The notes beneath the pieces are model-generated. The model had not been told where the DNA came from. It did not search any database and worked only from the letters and a program-made list of their open reading frames with translations. Source: Mixophyes australis (lineage: Eukaryota > Chordata > Amphibia > Anura > Limnodynastidae). From it: a stretch of DNA of 64,000 bases. Made by a program: the position numbers and the translations under genes. Below, one piece after another: positions 19,038-28,960 of this stretch. The stretch covers positions 133,167,147 through 133,231,146 of the forward strand of contig JAVHZZ010000005.1 in assembly GCA_036250195.1 (NCBI GenBank), written 5' to 3'. Positions within the stretch are counted from its first letter, which is position 1. The number at the start of each line of letters is the position of its first letter.

Positions 19038-20709
19038 ATGGAGTGGCGGTTTTTGTTTTTCTTTTGTTCCAGGATTTTCCTTGTTTTTACTCTTTCTAGG
19101 ACATTCTATTTTTGTGAAGGAGGATGGAGGACGGAGGAGGGTTCTGGTAGTGATGCGGATGAGATGGAGGCAGAGGAAAAGTTATTAGAATACTCAGAGC
19201 AGCCCATTATCAAGCTTGGTCCGGGGGTTATGAAAAGGTCTGCTAGCTCAGGAACTCGGAGGCAGTGTGAGGGGCTATTGTCTGATGAGTATTGTATCTG
19301 CAAGTTCTGTGACTCCCTAGTTGAAGAGAGATGCATCCAACGATGCCAGTCCCCCAGTACTCTGAATATAGGCGGGCATCCTTTGGAGGATTATCACTCC
19401 CTGGTGGGTAAGGTGCTAAACCAAACCGAGTGTTGGGTGTGCTCTCACGTGCCGCAAGGGCAGCATAATATAGGACTAGTGCCATTCCCTCTAAACATAT
19501 CCGAAATACTCGAATAGAGGGGTGGGAGGCCCATAGACGGGAGATACAATAACACTAGGTCCCCTAGTCTGACGCTTCGACAATACTCCATAGACAGATC
19601 TTTGCTCTGTCTAAATATCTCTAACGCAAAAAGTCTGGAGAATTGGGAAGCTGACCCATCAGATCAGACAATGGCTCGCCACACTCATTTTAGAGGGAGA
19701 CTCACAAGGTCACCAATAGGCAGGAATGTTTATGTAAGTCACAAACTAGGGCGTATAACCAAACATAAGAAGGTATTCATTGGAAAAGTCTCCATAGATA
19801 ATTGTAAAAATGTCATCCATGCGGACACGTGTCTCGAGCAAATGAAGATACTGGGCATGGGTAGTTTTATCAAAACTCTGTGATATAATTAATGGGCATA
19901 CTGTTCCTTATGTTCTCCCTGATGATGTGTATTTTGTTTGTGGAAGGAAAGCCTATTCCTGGGTGACTCCGAGTTCCAAGGGCTTGTGCTTCTTAGCTAA
20001 ACTGGTTCCTGAAATCATGACTATTACTCATGAAGAAATGGTTGGTATTCACAAGACTACATCACCACCATACATACACACACAGTATGAACACCGTGGC
20101 AAGAGAAATATGATTCCTGGTGAGGAGCCCATAGCTACAAAATTGATTAGTGAAACCGCTGGTTTTCAAGTTATGGTTGCTCTAGACCTCACCAGGACCG
20201 CTCGGGGAACGTTAAATTTTAAATATATTCAAGACCTAGCTAAATTAATAGATAATATTACCGAGATGTATGATGACACTTTCAGGTATACTGGAAGGGA
20301 GCTACAAGCGTACAAGAAGGAGTTGGTGCAACATAGACTGGTACTAAATTATCTCACCTCTATTACTGGTGGGTACTGTGTGACACTGGCCACCCAGTTC
20401 GGTGTCAAATGTTGCACGTACATCACCAATAATACGGATGACCCGAAAGAGGTTATAGACCGGAAGATGGATGAAATTTTGCAACTGAAATGGGAATTAC
20501 GAAAGAACCATAATTCTTCGTTATATGAGGTCGGGTAAAAGGTGGCGGGTTGGTTCTCGTGGTTGAACCCTGTGAAATGGTTCTCCGGTCTGGGGGAGTG
20601 GGTACAGGAAATGGTTGCTAGTGTAGGTAAGCTCCTTCTCCTTATACTGGCTGTCATCTTAGCGATTGGTTTGTGTGTCAAATGTGTTCCTACTGTTACT
20701 CACTTGTAA
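19038..20709 (+). pseudogene. env: ERV-1 envelope (SU and TM), broken
   Basis: A hydrophobic start (MEWRFLFFFC ... RIFLVFT) looks like a signal peptide. The surface part has several Cys and an ECWVCSHVP motif, the CWxC isomerase-like motif of gamma-type envelopes. An in-frame TAG sits at 19515-19517, and a frameshift lies between 19883 and 19927. A basic RGKR near 20098-20109 may be the SU/TM cleavage site. TM has a heptad-like helix region and a Cys ... CysCys group (YCVTLATQFGVKCC) with ten residues between. After a TAA at 20536-20538 the same frame resumes with the hydrophobic span LLLLILAVILAIGLC and a short tail ending at 20709. Confidence 0.87.
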
Positions 20710-20742
20710 AATAGTACACATTAATGGTAGTTGCAACACATA
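20698..20742 (+). repeat. 3' LTR of ERV-1, piece before Harbinger
   Basis: From CTCACTTGTAAAATAGTACAC onward the sequence matches the 5' LTR at 12040-12084. The first 190 bp or so of the LTR (from TGTCGAAGTC) and any polypurine tract are missing: env joins the middle of U3 directly. The env stop (20707-20709) therefore lies inside LTR-derived sequence. The LTR continues at 25033. Confidence 0.85.
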
Positions 20743-21029
20743 GAGCTAGATTTACTAACAGGCGTGATGCATGGCGGCTTGAAGCCGCCATGCATTGCGG
20801 CGGTTTTCCGGCGGGTTTGCATTGCAAACAGCCGGATTTACTAATGGGCGCATTTCAGCTTCAATTTGAAGCCACCGGCGATGTCACGGCGGCTTTGAAT
20901 AGAACATGGCGCTTTTGCTTGAAATGACGGCGCTTTTGTGTAAAGGCGGTTTTTTTGAAAATTACACCTGTCTCATGGCCTGTTACTATTGGCTATTTTC
21001 AAAGTCAGGAGATTTGACATCACAAGCCC

Positions 21030-21037
21030 TATATAAA
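21030..21037 (+). promoter_or_regulatory. TATA box of the Harbinger Myb-like gene
   Basis: TATATAAA lies about 340 bp upstream of the ATG at 21371. An inverted CCAAT (ATTGGCTA, about 20988) lies about 40 bp before it. Spacing fits a simple RNA polymerase II promoter with an untranslated leader. Confidence 0.5.
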
Positions 21038-21370
21038 CCACTGGCCTGACACTTTTTCTTTGATAGGGTTTTGAGGAGTTTTTAGAGAGGAGTTAGTTGG
21101 TTTGAGCTTTGGTGACAGTTGGTGAGAGTTGGAGTTTGGTGGATTGGTGAGCGATATCTGATTGAAGTGTGAGTAGTCCTGTGCTATTTTTCTGTTTTGT
21201 ACATTTATTTTCTCTTTTATTTTCTGTCTTGTATTTTTTGTATTTGACTTTTCCTTTGTCTGTGTTACTTGTGTGTGCCTGTCTGGAGAGTGTGTCTGTA
21301 TTTAGTGTAGTTTGTCCTTTGTGTTTGTAAGTCTTTCTGTGCTTTCTGTGTTTGGCATTTATTTGTCATT

Positions 21371-23471
21371 ATGTCCAGAGATAGGAGGGGAGAACAGGCT
21401 GAGGAGAGGGAGATGGAGGTTGAGGGGGCAGAGGAGGGAGAGGGAGAGGTTGAGGAGACAGGAGAGGGCAGGAAGACGAAGACAGGGAGAAATGTCCGAT
21501 TCTCCCACGATGAAAATTGTGTGCTGGTGCACCACACAGTTCCCTGCTATGAGCTAATCCTAGGGAACCTGGCAGCCCGGACTCCTCTAAGGCGGCGTCA
21601 CCAACTGTGGGGGAGAGTGTGCGATGCTGTGAATGCGGTGGGCCCACTAAAGAGGACAGTGGCTCACTGCCGCAAGCGCTTCTCTGATATCAAGAGGAGG
21701 CTCAAAGAGAAGATGGGCCAGGAAAGGAGGTCCACAAGATGCACGGGTGGTGGCCCCCCTCTTCGCATTCAATACACCAGCTATGAGGAGGAGCTGCGGC
21801 AGATAATGCCCCGTGAAATTGTGGAGGGAATTAATGTGCAAGACACAGATTCACCCTCGTTTGCCCAAGGAGTTGGTGAGTTATTTGTCCTTTTTACCAT
21901 TACAATATTAAAAGTGTTTTGTTTTTTTAAAAGTGCCTTTTTTATTTGCAACGTTTTATTTTTTAAAAATGTGTGTTTTTACTTAAAAGTGCCTTTTTTT
22001 GACAATCAGTATTGAAACGGCAAAAAATTGTTTTTGAACTTTTATTCAATTAGCAAACACATTTTTTTTAAATACTTTTTATTTGCAAAATGATTTTTGC
22101 TGCAAATACATTGTATGCTTTGTCTAATACATGCAGATTCGCCTGTACGCCAGCTTATTCCCAGTCCAAGGTCTACACCTCCACCTTCAGCAAGAGATTC
22201 TGGCTCTGAAGAGCAAGCAGGTGCGTGGTCTCTGTTTGGGGAAGAAATAATGGAGTTAGATGTCTTTCTGTGCAAATGTTGGTGTCCATGTTATATTTAG
22301 TCATTTTTATATGCTTTCCAATGAGAACATAGGGCTAGATTTACTAAACTGCGTGTTTGAAAACCTTGAGATGTTGCCTATAGCAACCTATCAGATTTTT
22401 TTATTGATTTTTTTTCAACCATTCAGCAAAATGTGAGCTAAAATCTGATTGTTTGCTATAGGCAACATCTCCACATTTTCAAACACACAGTTTAGTCTAT
22501 ATCCCCCATCATGTACTACACAGAGGGAGACCTAAAATAGTATTCCTTACCCCAAAGCACGGTCTTGCAGCATTTTGATACAAACACCCTCAATGTTAGC
22601 ATAATTTTTTTTTTCCTTTTTTAACCCATCACTGTAACGCATAGGCAAAATGTGATTTTAATCCTAAAACATATGAGTAGCATCCTTCATCAGGTCGCAG
22701 AGGACAACTAATCTTGAAGGTAGACATTGGTAACCATTCTTTAGTTGTTAAATGTTTTTTTTTTGGGTACATTGACCAGAATGCAATTTACAAACATGTT
22801 ATTTCCGATATACTTACCTTTGTTATTTCACCACAGGAACCTCAGCATCGATGCAAGGCCAGCGCCAGTCTGAGCAGATGTCACCTACTGATGACCCACA
22901 AGGAGACACAGTCATCACTTTACAGATGGTTGATGTCCCCGTGTCTATGCGCCAGGAACAAGCACCTGGCCCTGCGGAAGAGGCATTTGAGCAACAACCT
23001 GCAGCTCCTCAGATGGATACAGGGCGAGAAATGGCCCAATCCATTGCTAATTTCCAGTTGCAGCAGTGTCAGTTTATGGACAGCCAAACTCGGCACATGT
23101 CCCAAATCGCGGCCCAGTTGAGGCGGATACACCGCTCCACTAGCCAAATCCCTGCTGCAATAAACCGGCTGGCAAGCGCTTTGGAGCAAACGAACGTGCA
23201 GCTGGCCCAAATGTCTGGGGCTGTGGACTCCATGCATTCCTCCGTTCGCGAGGGGAATGCAAATGTTATCCGGCTGGCAGGCCAACTCCAGCAGGAACTC
23301 ATTGCCCGCATGCCGACACCTTTTTCATCGGCCTCCACCAGTACTGCTAGTACGCCGAGCAGATCGGCACATAGCACTCCTCCAAGGAGAGGTGCTCGCA
23401 CCAGGGGTGGGCGAGGGAGGGTAGAGAGTGGGGCTAAACACAGTGATATGACAGCGAGAAGGCGGCGCTAG
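21371..23471 (+). CDS. Harbinger Myb/SANT-like DNA-binding protein, three exons, apparently intact
   Basis: Exon 1 (21371-21875) ends at TTG|GTGAGT. Exon 2 (22137-22220) starts after CATGCAG and ends at CAG|GTGCGT. Exon 3 (22837-23471) starts after CACCACAG. The coding lengths (505, 84, 635) join in frame and give 407 aa without a stop. After an acidic, Glu-rich N-terminus (about 1-35) comes a Myb/SANT-like domain (RFSHDENCVLVHHTV ... LWGRVCDAVNAVG ... KRTVAHCRKRFSDIKRRLKE). The C-terminal third has a Gln/Met-rich coiled-coil-like stretch and a basic tail ending TARRRR. By family knowledge this partner brings the transposase to the nucleus and to the transposon ends. AATAAA follows at 23551. 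No other gene here is so free of breaks. Confidence 0.85.
22332..22506. mobile_element. MITE in intron 2 of the Harbinger gene
   Basis: A 175-bp palindromic element starts GGGCTAGATTTACTAA and has arms TGAGATGTTGCCTATAGCAA / TTTGCTATAGGCAACATCTC. It is a diverged copy of the MITE at 49940-50114. Its terminal bases are the same as those of the Harbinger element that contains it, so the host element's transposase could have moved it. Confidence 0.85.
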
Positions 23472-23550
23472 GGCAAAAAGTGTATTATTGGGGAATGTTT
23501 TGTTATGTATGTATAAGCATTATACTTTTTCTTTTATTATGTTGTAATGC

Positions 23551-23556
23551 AATAAA
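23551..23556 (+). terminator. Polyadenylation signal of the Harbinger Myb-like gene
   Basis: AATAAA lies 80 bp after the TAG of exon 3, followed by a T-rich stretch. The position fits a pol II polyadenylation signal. Confidence 0.6.
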
Positions 23557-23574
23557 TGCAGTTATATTTCATTT

Positions 23575-24180
23575 AGGGATGTGCACCGGCGACTTTTGAG
23601 GTCTCGTGTTTTGTGTTTTGGATCCGGATTTTCGTTATTTTTGGGGTTCGGATTTGTCTCGCAAAACACTTGACGAAAGGTCTCGGTTCGGATTTAAGGT
23701 TTTGGATTCGGATTTTTTTTGAAAAAAACATAAAAAGTTTAAAAATCAAGTTTTTGGGCTTATTTTCACTCCTAGGCTATTATTAACCTCAATAACATTC
23801 AATAACAAGCATTTCCACTAATTTACAGTGTATTCTGAACACCTCACAATATAGTTATTAGTCCAAAACGTTGCAACGAGGTATCTTTCTGGACTGCGTA
23901 GAGGAGTGGGTCACCACAATATATATTAAAAATGCTGAACTTTTATGAATCGCACCAATAAATGTACCTGGACTGCGTAGAGGAGTGGGTCACCACAATA
24001 TATATTAAAAACCCTGAACTTTTATGAATCGCACCAATAAATGTACCTGGACTGCGTAGAGGAGTGGGTCACCACAATATCTTAAAAACCCAGAACTTTT
24101 ATGAATCGCACCAATAAATGTACCTGGACTGCCTAGAGGAGTGGGTCACCACAATACACTATCCTCTGTTTAAAGGGTCC
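23575..24180. repeat. Dispersed repeat with a 79-bp tandem array
   Basis: From GGGATGTGCACCGGCG onward the sequence differs in style (TTTTGG/GGATTTGG-rich) and looks like an unclassified dispersed repeat inserted in the Harbinger element. Within it, a unit starting CTGGACTGCGTAGAGGAGTG begins at 23889, 23968, 24047 and 24124. No coding potential was seen. Confidence 0.6.
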
Positions 24181-24267
24181 AATTTTATTAAAAAATTCCA
24201 TAAAAAAAACCATTGCACTGATTTTAAAACAAAAACCAATATATGTTTTTATAGTATGCACTTACAT

Positions 24268-24500
24268 TTAAAGTAGTTTGTAATGAGACGGTCTCAAATC
24301 TGCCTCCCCCCTCTGTGCTCTGCACATCACCAAATGGGACACGGCCCCTACTTGTTCACTGTGTACTGCGATAATCGGTGGGGTAAATTGATGTAAAGCT
24401 AGATTATGTATCAGACAGCAAGCCAGGATAATATCAGACACCTTAACAGGTCCATACATAAGCACCCCACCAAATATATCTAGGAACCTGGTTTACATGA
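24268..24500 (-). pseudogene. Harbinger transposase, C-terminal remnant
   Basis: On the minus strand FLDIFGGVLMYGPVKVSDII then LACCLIHNLALH matches the last conserved block of HARBI1-type transposases (a hydrophobic stretch with a CC-x-x-HN core just after the third catalytic acid). The DDE catalytic region itself is not found in the element. The segment before it (above 24500) loses the frame. The element can therefore not encode an active transposase. Confidence 0.75.
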
Positions 24501-25032
24501 GTACAAACATTGGTACTACGTCCACATCAGCCAAAGATTCCAGATTCAAACGCACTTTAAATGCACGTGGAGTGGCCGGTAAACCTTTACATCAGTAAAT
24601 AGGATGCAATAATACAGGGTGAAAAAAAAAAAACCCCTCACATTACATGAGTTTGCCCATTTCCCATATACAATCCTAAAGGAGGAAACTTTGCACAAAA
24701 TGGCTCTTTATCTTATGTTAAAAATGGCTAAATAGTTCAAACAGCACACTGTTTGAACAATCTCGCTGCTCACAAGCAGCGCTTTCATTTTGGTCTATTG
24801 AATGGTGGTTTTCCGGCGGCTTTAGAAACCCCCTATTAGTAAATCCGGCTGTTTGTATGTTGAACATTGTTGAAACCGTCATGGCGCTTTATACAGAGGC
24901 GGGTTTGGAAACATAATTTCTGGCCGTTTGGACGGCGGGTTTAGCCTTAGTAAATCCGGCGATGGCTAAACCGCCGCCAAACCCGCCGAAAGTCGGCGGC
25001 TTTACAAACACGCCTGATAGTAAATCTAGCCC

Positions 25033-25639
25033 ATAGTCATTTATGTCGAAATATAGTAGTATTTATGTTTTATATTATAAGTTATATGCATATTAGTGAA
25101 ATATATGGAACAGGTTGAAGGAATCATATCATGTGTGGTATCATAATAAACCTCTTAACATTTGCTACTGTTCGGTTCACTCTGCGAATCGCAGAGTACA
25201 TACACAAGTTATGAATGATAATGAATTATGAACTACTTAAGACTAAGGAATCTTGGCGGGAAGAGCAGAGCATACCCCCTGGAGAGATGACCCCCTCCTT
25301 TGGATTCTTTAGGATGAACTAGCCAATGATTGACAACCCCTTGGACCTTCCTGAAACCTGGACCAATAGAAGCAAGCTATACCAACTTCATTGTTTTACT
25401 GTATTCCTGTGTGGATATAAGCAGCAGCTTCTCATCAAGTGTTCAGACATCTTGTCCCCAGACTTCAGGATTGAATGACTGCACACTGGATCCAGAGCAC
25501 CTGCGATAAGTAACGGCTGTACTTATTATCACTTCGCTTGAATATATTATACTACTTTTTGCGAATAAATCTTTGTGCGTTGGAAACACAAATCGAGGTT
25601 CGACAATCGTTATTGGTTAGCGACAATACGCACATAACA
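25033..25639 (+). repeat. 3' LTR of ERV-1, main piece
   Basis: Resumes with ATAGTCATTTATGTCGAAAT after the Harbinger element and matches the 5' LTR to CGCACATAACA at 25639, followed by the gaag duplication. CCAATAGAAGCAAGC, a TATA-like box and AATAAA are conserved. Confidence 0.92.
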
Positions 25640-26527
25640 GAAGGTAACGGGAGAGTCAGTGGTCTGCGGATAGCAAGTTGTACCACTGCTGTGATGAGAA
25701 GACTTGTCCAGGTGCAGGTAGGTAGCGGGAGAGTCAGTGGTCTGCGGATAGCAAGTTGTACCACTGCTGTGATGGGAAGACTTGTCCAGGTGCAGGTAGG
25801 TAGCGGGGAAGTCAGTGGTCTGCGGATAGCAAGTTGTACCACTGCGAGGAGGTAAGGACTTGTCCAGGTGCGGATAAGTAGAGTAATAGTAATAGTCTAT
25901 GGCTGTATGTATACAGCTGGAGAGCAGAGAAGCTTGTCCAAACAGATATGCAGTGTAACAGCTAATAGTCTATAGCGGGTATGTATACCGCTGCTGAGTA
26001 GAGAGGCTTGTCCAAAGCAGATATGCAGGATAACAGCAAATAGTCAATAACAAGTATGCATACCGCCGCTGAGTAGAGAGGCTTGTCCCGGTGCAGACAC
26101 AGCAGGAGAGCTGGGAGGCTGTAGCGGGTATGGGAACCGCCGGTGAGTAGAGCAGGTAATCCAGCAGGAAGCAGAAGACATGAACAGGAGAGCTAGGAGT
26201 CTGTAGCGTGTATGGGAACCGCCGATGAGCAGAGCAGGTAATCCAGCAGGAAACTGAAGACACGAGCAGGACACAGGAGACACCTTCAGAGACTCACAGG
26301 GAGTGAGAATCAAGATCAGGCAACGATACAAAGGCCACAGGTGCCTTAAATAGGGAGAGGTGATTGATCCACCAATTAAGTTAAAAGCAAGGTCATAAGA
26401 ATTCAGGGATACTGCACATGTGCAGTACTATCAAGATGGCGGACGGCCGTGGCTCAGGACAGGCGCCGGCAGGAAGGAGAGAGAACCACGCACAAGAGCA
26501 GAGGCACTCACGGTCCGGTGAGTGACA
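25640..26527 (-). repeat. 5' LTR of Gypsy-A, 5' portion
   Basis: Minus-strand start TGTCACTCACCGGACCGTGAG at 26527 matches the start of the solo LTR at 45353. It contains the VNTR at 25649-25875 and further related copies up to about 26250 (core GCGGGTATG ... CCGC). The rest lies at 11588-11850 beyond ERV-1. Confidence 0.85.
25649..25875. repeat. 78-bp tandem repeat in the Gypsy-A LTR
   Basis: Three copies with starts spaced 78 bp apart (GTCAGTGG at 25655, 25733, 25811) contain TCTGCGGATAGCAAGTTGTA. The inverted form of the same unit recurs four times in the solo LTR at 46651-46920 (GGTACAACTTGCT ... CAGACC). Confidence 0.9.
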
Positions 26528-27057
26528 GTAAGTCTCACATAGGAAGTCCAGTCCTGATGAGAGACCTGAACTCACAGAACTTGGTAATGCAGACTGGAGC
26601 TGACAACTTGGTAATGCAGACAGTAGCTGACAACTTGGTAATGCAGACAGTAGCTGACAACTTGGTAATGCAGACAGTCGATGACAACTTGGTAATGCAG
26701 ACAGTAGATGACAACTTGGTAATGCAGACAGTAGCTGACAACTTGGTAATGCAGACAGTAGCTGACAACTTGGTAATGCAGACTGGAGCTGACAACTTGG
26801 TAATGCAGACTGAAGCTGACAACTTGGTAATGCAGACTGGAGCTGAGCACATGGAAATGCTCACAGGAGTGACCTGATGATCTGGCCCAGACTGTTTGAA
26901 GCAGGCATGTTTGTATAGGCCTCATGCAGCTGAAACCACTCCCAGTGATCAAGGAAAATAATCAAAGTAGCAAAGTGGCCCCTTTGGTGGGCAGTGGTAC
27001 TACAAGTAGAATACATAACAAATCCAATAAAGTCACTGCAGAATGCAAATCGTGACA
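26528..27057 (-). repeat. LTR-like fragment next to Gypsy-A with 27-bp minisatellite
   Basis: The segment ends GTGACA at 27057, i.e. it starts TGTCACGATTTGC on the minus strand. It abuts the Gypsy-A 5' LTR at 26527 without an LTR-type end. The 26579-26875 part is a 27-bp array of ten good copies and one degraded copy (TTGGTAATGCAGACAGTAGC plus TGACAAC). The array is open in all copies and encodes NLVMQTVAD repeats, but only because 27 is a multiple of 3. It may be a truncated LTR into which Gypsy-A inserted, or the start of a composite LTR. Confidence 0.6.
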
Positions 27058-28105
27058 GCATATCTCACTTCACTGTATATCTCATGCACCCCTCATACAC
27101 TGCACTCTCATTTCACTGCTCCACCTCTGCACCCTTCACACTACACTCCTCACAAACTTCCCTGCACTCCTCACCCACTTCTCTGCTCTTTTACTCACTT
27201 TCAGGGTTGCCATCAGGGGGGGGGGGGGGTACGGCCAGTATACCTGTAAGGGGCCCTGACAGACAGGGGTGTCTATCCGGACACCCTGAACGGTCCAGGC
27301 ACCTTAGTCTGACCAATCTGCCCCTCGCGATGCTGCGGCTCAAAGACACTGTTAGACTGTGAGTGTGCAGCGCGGTGATGTCATCACTGTGCGTCACGCT
27401 CCCATTCTATCAGTGACCAGGAGCCGTAGCATCGCTTTAAGAACAAGGTAAGTTTTATGAGCATTTATTATGATGGAGGGGTGTTTATTATGATAGGTGA
27501 GAGGGGGGAAGCTGAGCATTTTCTGTGATGAGATGGTGAGGAGGGGAGTGGAATATTTACTGTAATGGGAGCGGAGCATTTGCTGTGATGGAAGGATGAG
27601 GGCATTTACTGTGATAGGGAGGGAGCAGAGAATATACTGTACAGATGGAGAGGGCACATGTACGGTGCAGAGGGGCGGGATGGGGAGCCTCCCACATTAA
27701 TTAGTACTGGGCCCTACAGATTCTGAAGGCAGCCCTGTCTAGAGGACACATTCTGATTTTTAGACTACAGATAGACTACAGAGAAGCTACAGTAAAAGTG
27801 CTTGGTAATCTGCCACTACAGCAATATGTGTGTGAGAGATCGGCAGTACTGTCAGAGATCGTGCAGTAATGATTTTAGTGAAATCTGTCGGCAGGCTTCT
27901 CACTTCCTGTTCAATGCAGCACATTAGCAGTTCTTTAGAAGGAAATATAATACCCACTGAAACATAGATTGTTATTTTTTTAATTATTCACCTGCCTTAC
28001 ATTTTTAAAGGATTTGTGCACTTAAGCCGGGCACTATCGTGATAGCACACAGCCGGTGGGGAGCATTAAGTGCTGTAGAAACACAACCAATCAAAGACTG
28101 CCATC
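27058..28105. other. No gene seen; degenerate repeats
   Basis: 27060-27200 is a C/T-rich stretch with irregular CACTGC/CACCCCTC words. A run of 14 G lies at 27216-27229. From 27440 to 27650 a degenerate unit (GAGCATTTACTGTGATGG) recurs. The borders CAGGGTTGCCATCAGGG (27202) and, inverted, CAGGGCTGCCTTCAG (27735) resemble the short ends of hAT elements, but no 8-bp duplication was found. Confidence 0.4.
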
Positions 28106-28147
28106 CTGCTTGCTCTCACTGTCACTGCTGACAGTGAGAGCAAGCAG
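28106..28147. repeat. Perfect 19-bp hairpin
   Basis: CTGCTTGCTCTCACTGTCA is followed by four bases and then its exact complement. No T-run or gene end follows, so it is not called a terminator. Confidence 0.85.
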
Positions 28148-28610
28148 CACAATCAGTGCTCGGGTCAACACTCTGCCTTCCCCACATACTTCTTGATTCG
28201 ATCTGCCCTTCTACCTACGCCCTGTACTTTCTTTGTGTCCCCCCCTGTCCCGGGTCGCCAGCCAGCACCTATGAGCAGGATTGGGACCACCACTGGCTCC
28301 CTGCTCTCCTGAGACCCTTGCACAAGCCTAGGTGCAAAAAACCTCCCAGCAAGCCAGAGCCCGTCCCACCGTCGTCAGTGTTGCTGTTTTCCACATTGGG
28401 CATCTAGCAGCATGGAATCTGAGCCGAGATTGAAGTAACCTGTCACTCAATATATTTGCAAATAGTTGCTCAGATATAATAGAGTGGACTGTCCATTGCA
28501 TTAAATGGATCTGCTGGTAAATGCTCAATAGACAGCAAAGTAACTGCGAAAAGCGGCAGTTGTGACATGCCAGACCCCGGTGGTAGTGAGCATATCGATG
28601 CAGAATACAT

Positions 28611-28960
28611 CGACAACACTTACCCCAACTTCAGCCAATCCCGATGCAGGAAGACGCTGGCGCGACTTGATGACGTCCGTGAGATAGGCCACGCTGGTAA
28701 CACTGCTCTTAAGGGGGTAATGTAAGTATGCAGCTATGTACAATGTACAACCCTTTCTATAGTACATTGAACATAGCTGCATATTTACATTACCCCCTTA
28801 AGAGGAGAGTTACCAGCGACGCCTATCTCACTGACGTCATCAAGTCGCGCCGGCGTCTTTCTGCATCGGGATTGGCTGAAGCCGGTTCACAAAGGAGTAG
28901 TCATGGATCCTCGTCGGGAATCAGCCATCTGGACTGAAGATGTTGGGGTAAGTGTTGTCG
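28611..28960. mobile_element. Foldback/MITE-type element, about 350 bp
   Basis: The left arm starts CGACAACACTTACCCCAAC and the right arm ends in its complement. Both arms contain CAGCCAATCCCGATGCAG, GGCGCGACTTGATGACGTC and TCTTAAGGGGGTAATGTAA. They meet near 28745. The right arm has an extra segment of about 55 bp (28870-28925). Peptides read outward from both strands look alike only because the arms are copies. No transposase is encoded. Confidence 0.85.

Larger units (their letters stand above)
20743..25032 (+). mobile_element. Harbinger-type DNA transposon, 4.3 kb
   Basis: Imperfect 22-bp terminal inverted repeats, GAGCTAGATTTACTAACAGG.. and (inverted) GGGCTAGATTTACTATCAGG.., are flanked by ata on both sides (20740-20742, 25033-25035). 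The 5' LTR of ERV-1 reads through the site without them. Subterminal regions are rich in GCCGCCAT / CGGCGGGTTT words and repeats of TAGTAAATCCGGC. Harbinger elements carry two genes, a Myb/SANT-like DNA-binding protein and a DDE transposase. The first is present and looks whole; of the second only a C-terminal piece remains on the minus strand. Confidence 0.9.
11851..25639 (+). mobile_element. ERV-1: gammaretrovirus-like endogenous retrovirus with nested Harbinger
   Basis: The order is LTR - primer site - gag - pro - RT/RNase H - integrase - env - LTR, flanked by a 4-bp duplication gaag (11847-11850, 25640-25643). A 4-bp TSD, one CCHC zinc knuckle, an in-frame UAG between gag and pro, a PPPY-type late motif in Gag and a CWxC motif in Env place it near gammaretroviruses or the related epsilon-like group of fish and amphibians. 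All genes carry frameshifts or stops and the RT active site is altered, so the provirus is an inactive old copy. It sits in the 5' LTR of Gypsy-A. Confidence 0.93.

Noticed and set aside
26449..26877. 142-codon open frame with NLVMQTVAD repeats (and two minus-strand frames over the same array)
   Set aside because: It is a 27-bp minisatellite in LTR-like sequence; length divisible by three keeps all frames open. No start context or domain.
27202..27735. hAT-like element with CAGGG ends
   Set aside because: Inverted ends match over only about 14 bases with mismatches and there is no 8-bp duplication.
28525..28937. Two similar peptides (IAAYLHYPLK) on opposite strands
   Set aside because: They come from the two arms of a foldback element, not from paralogous genes.
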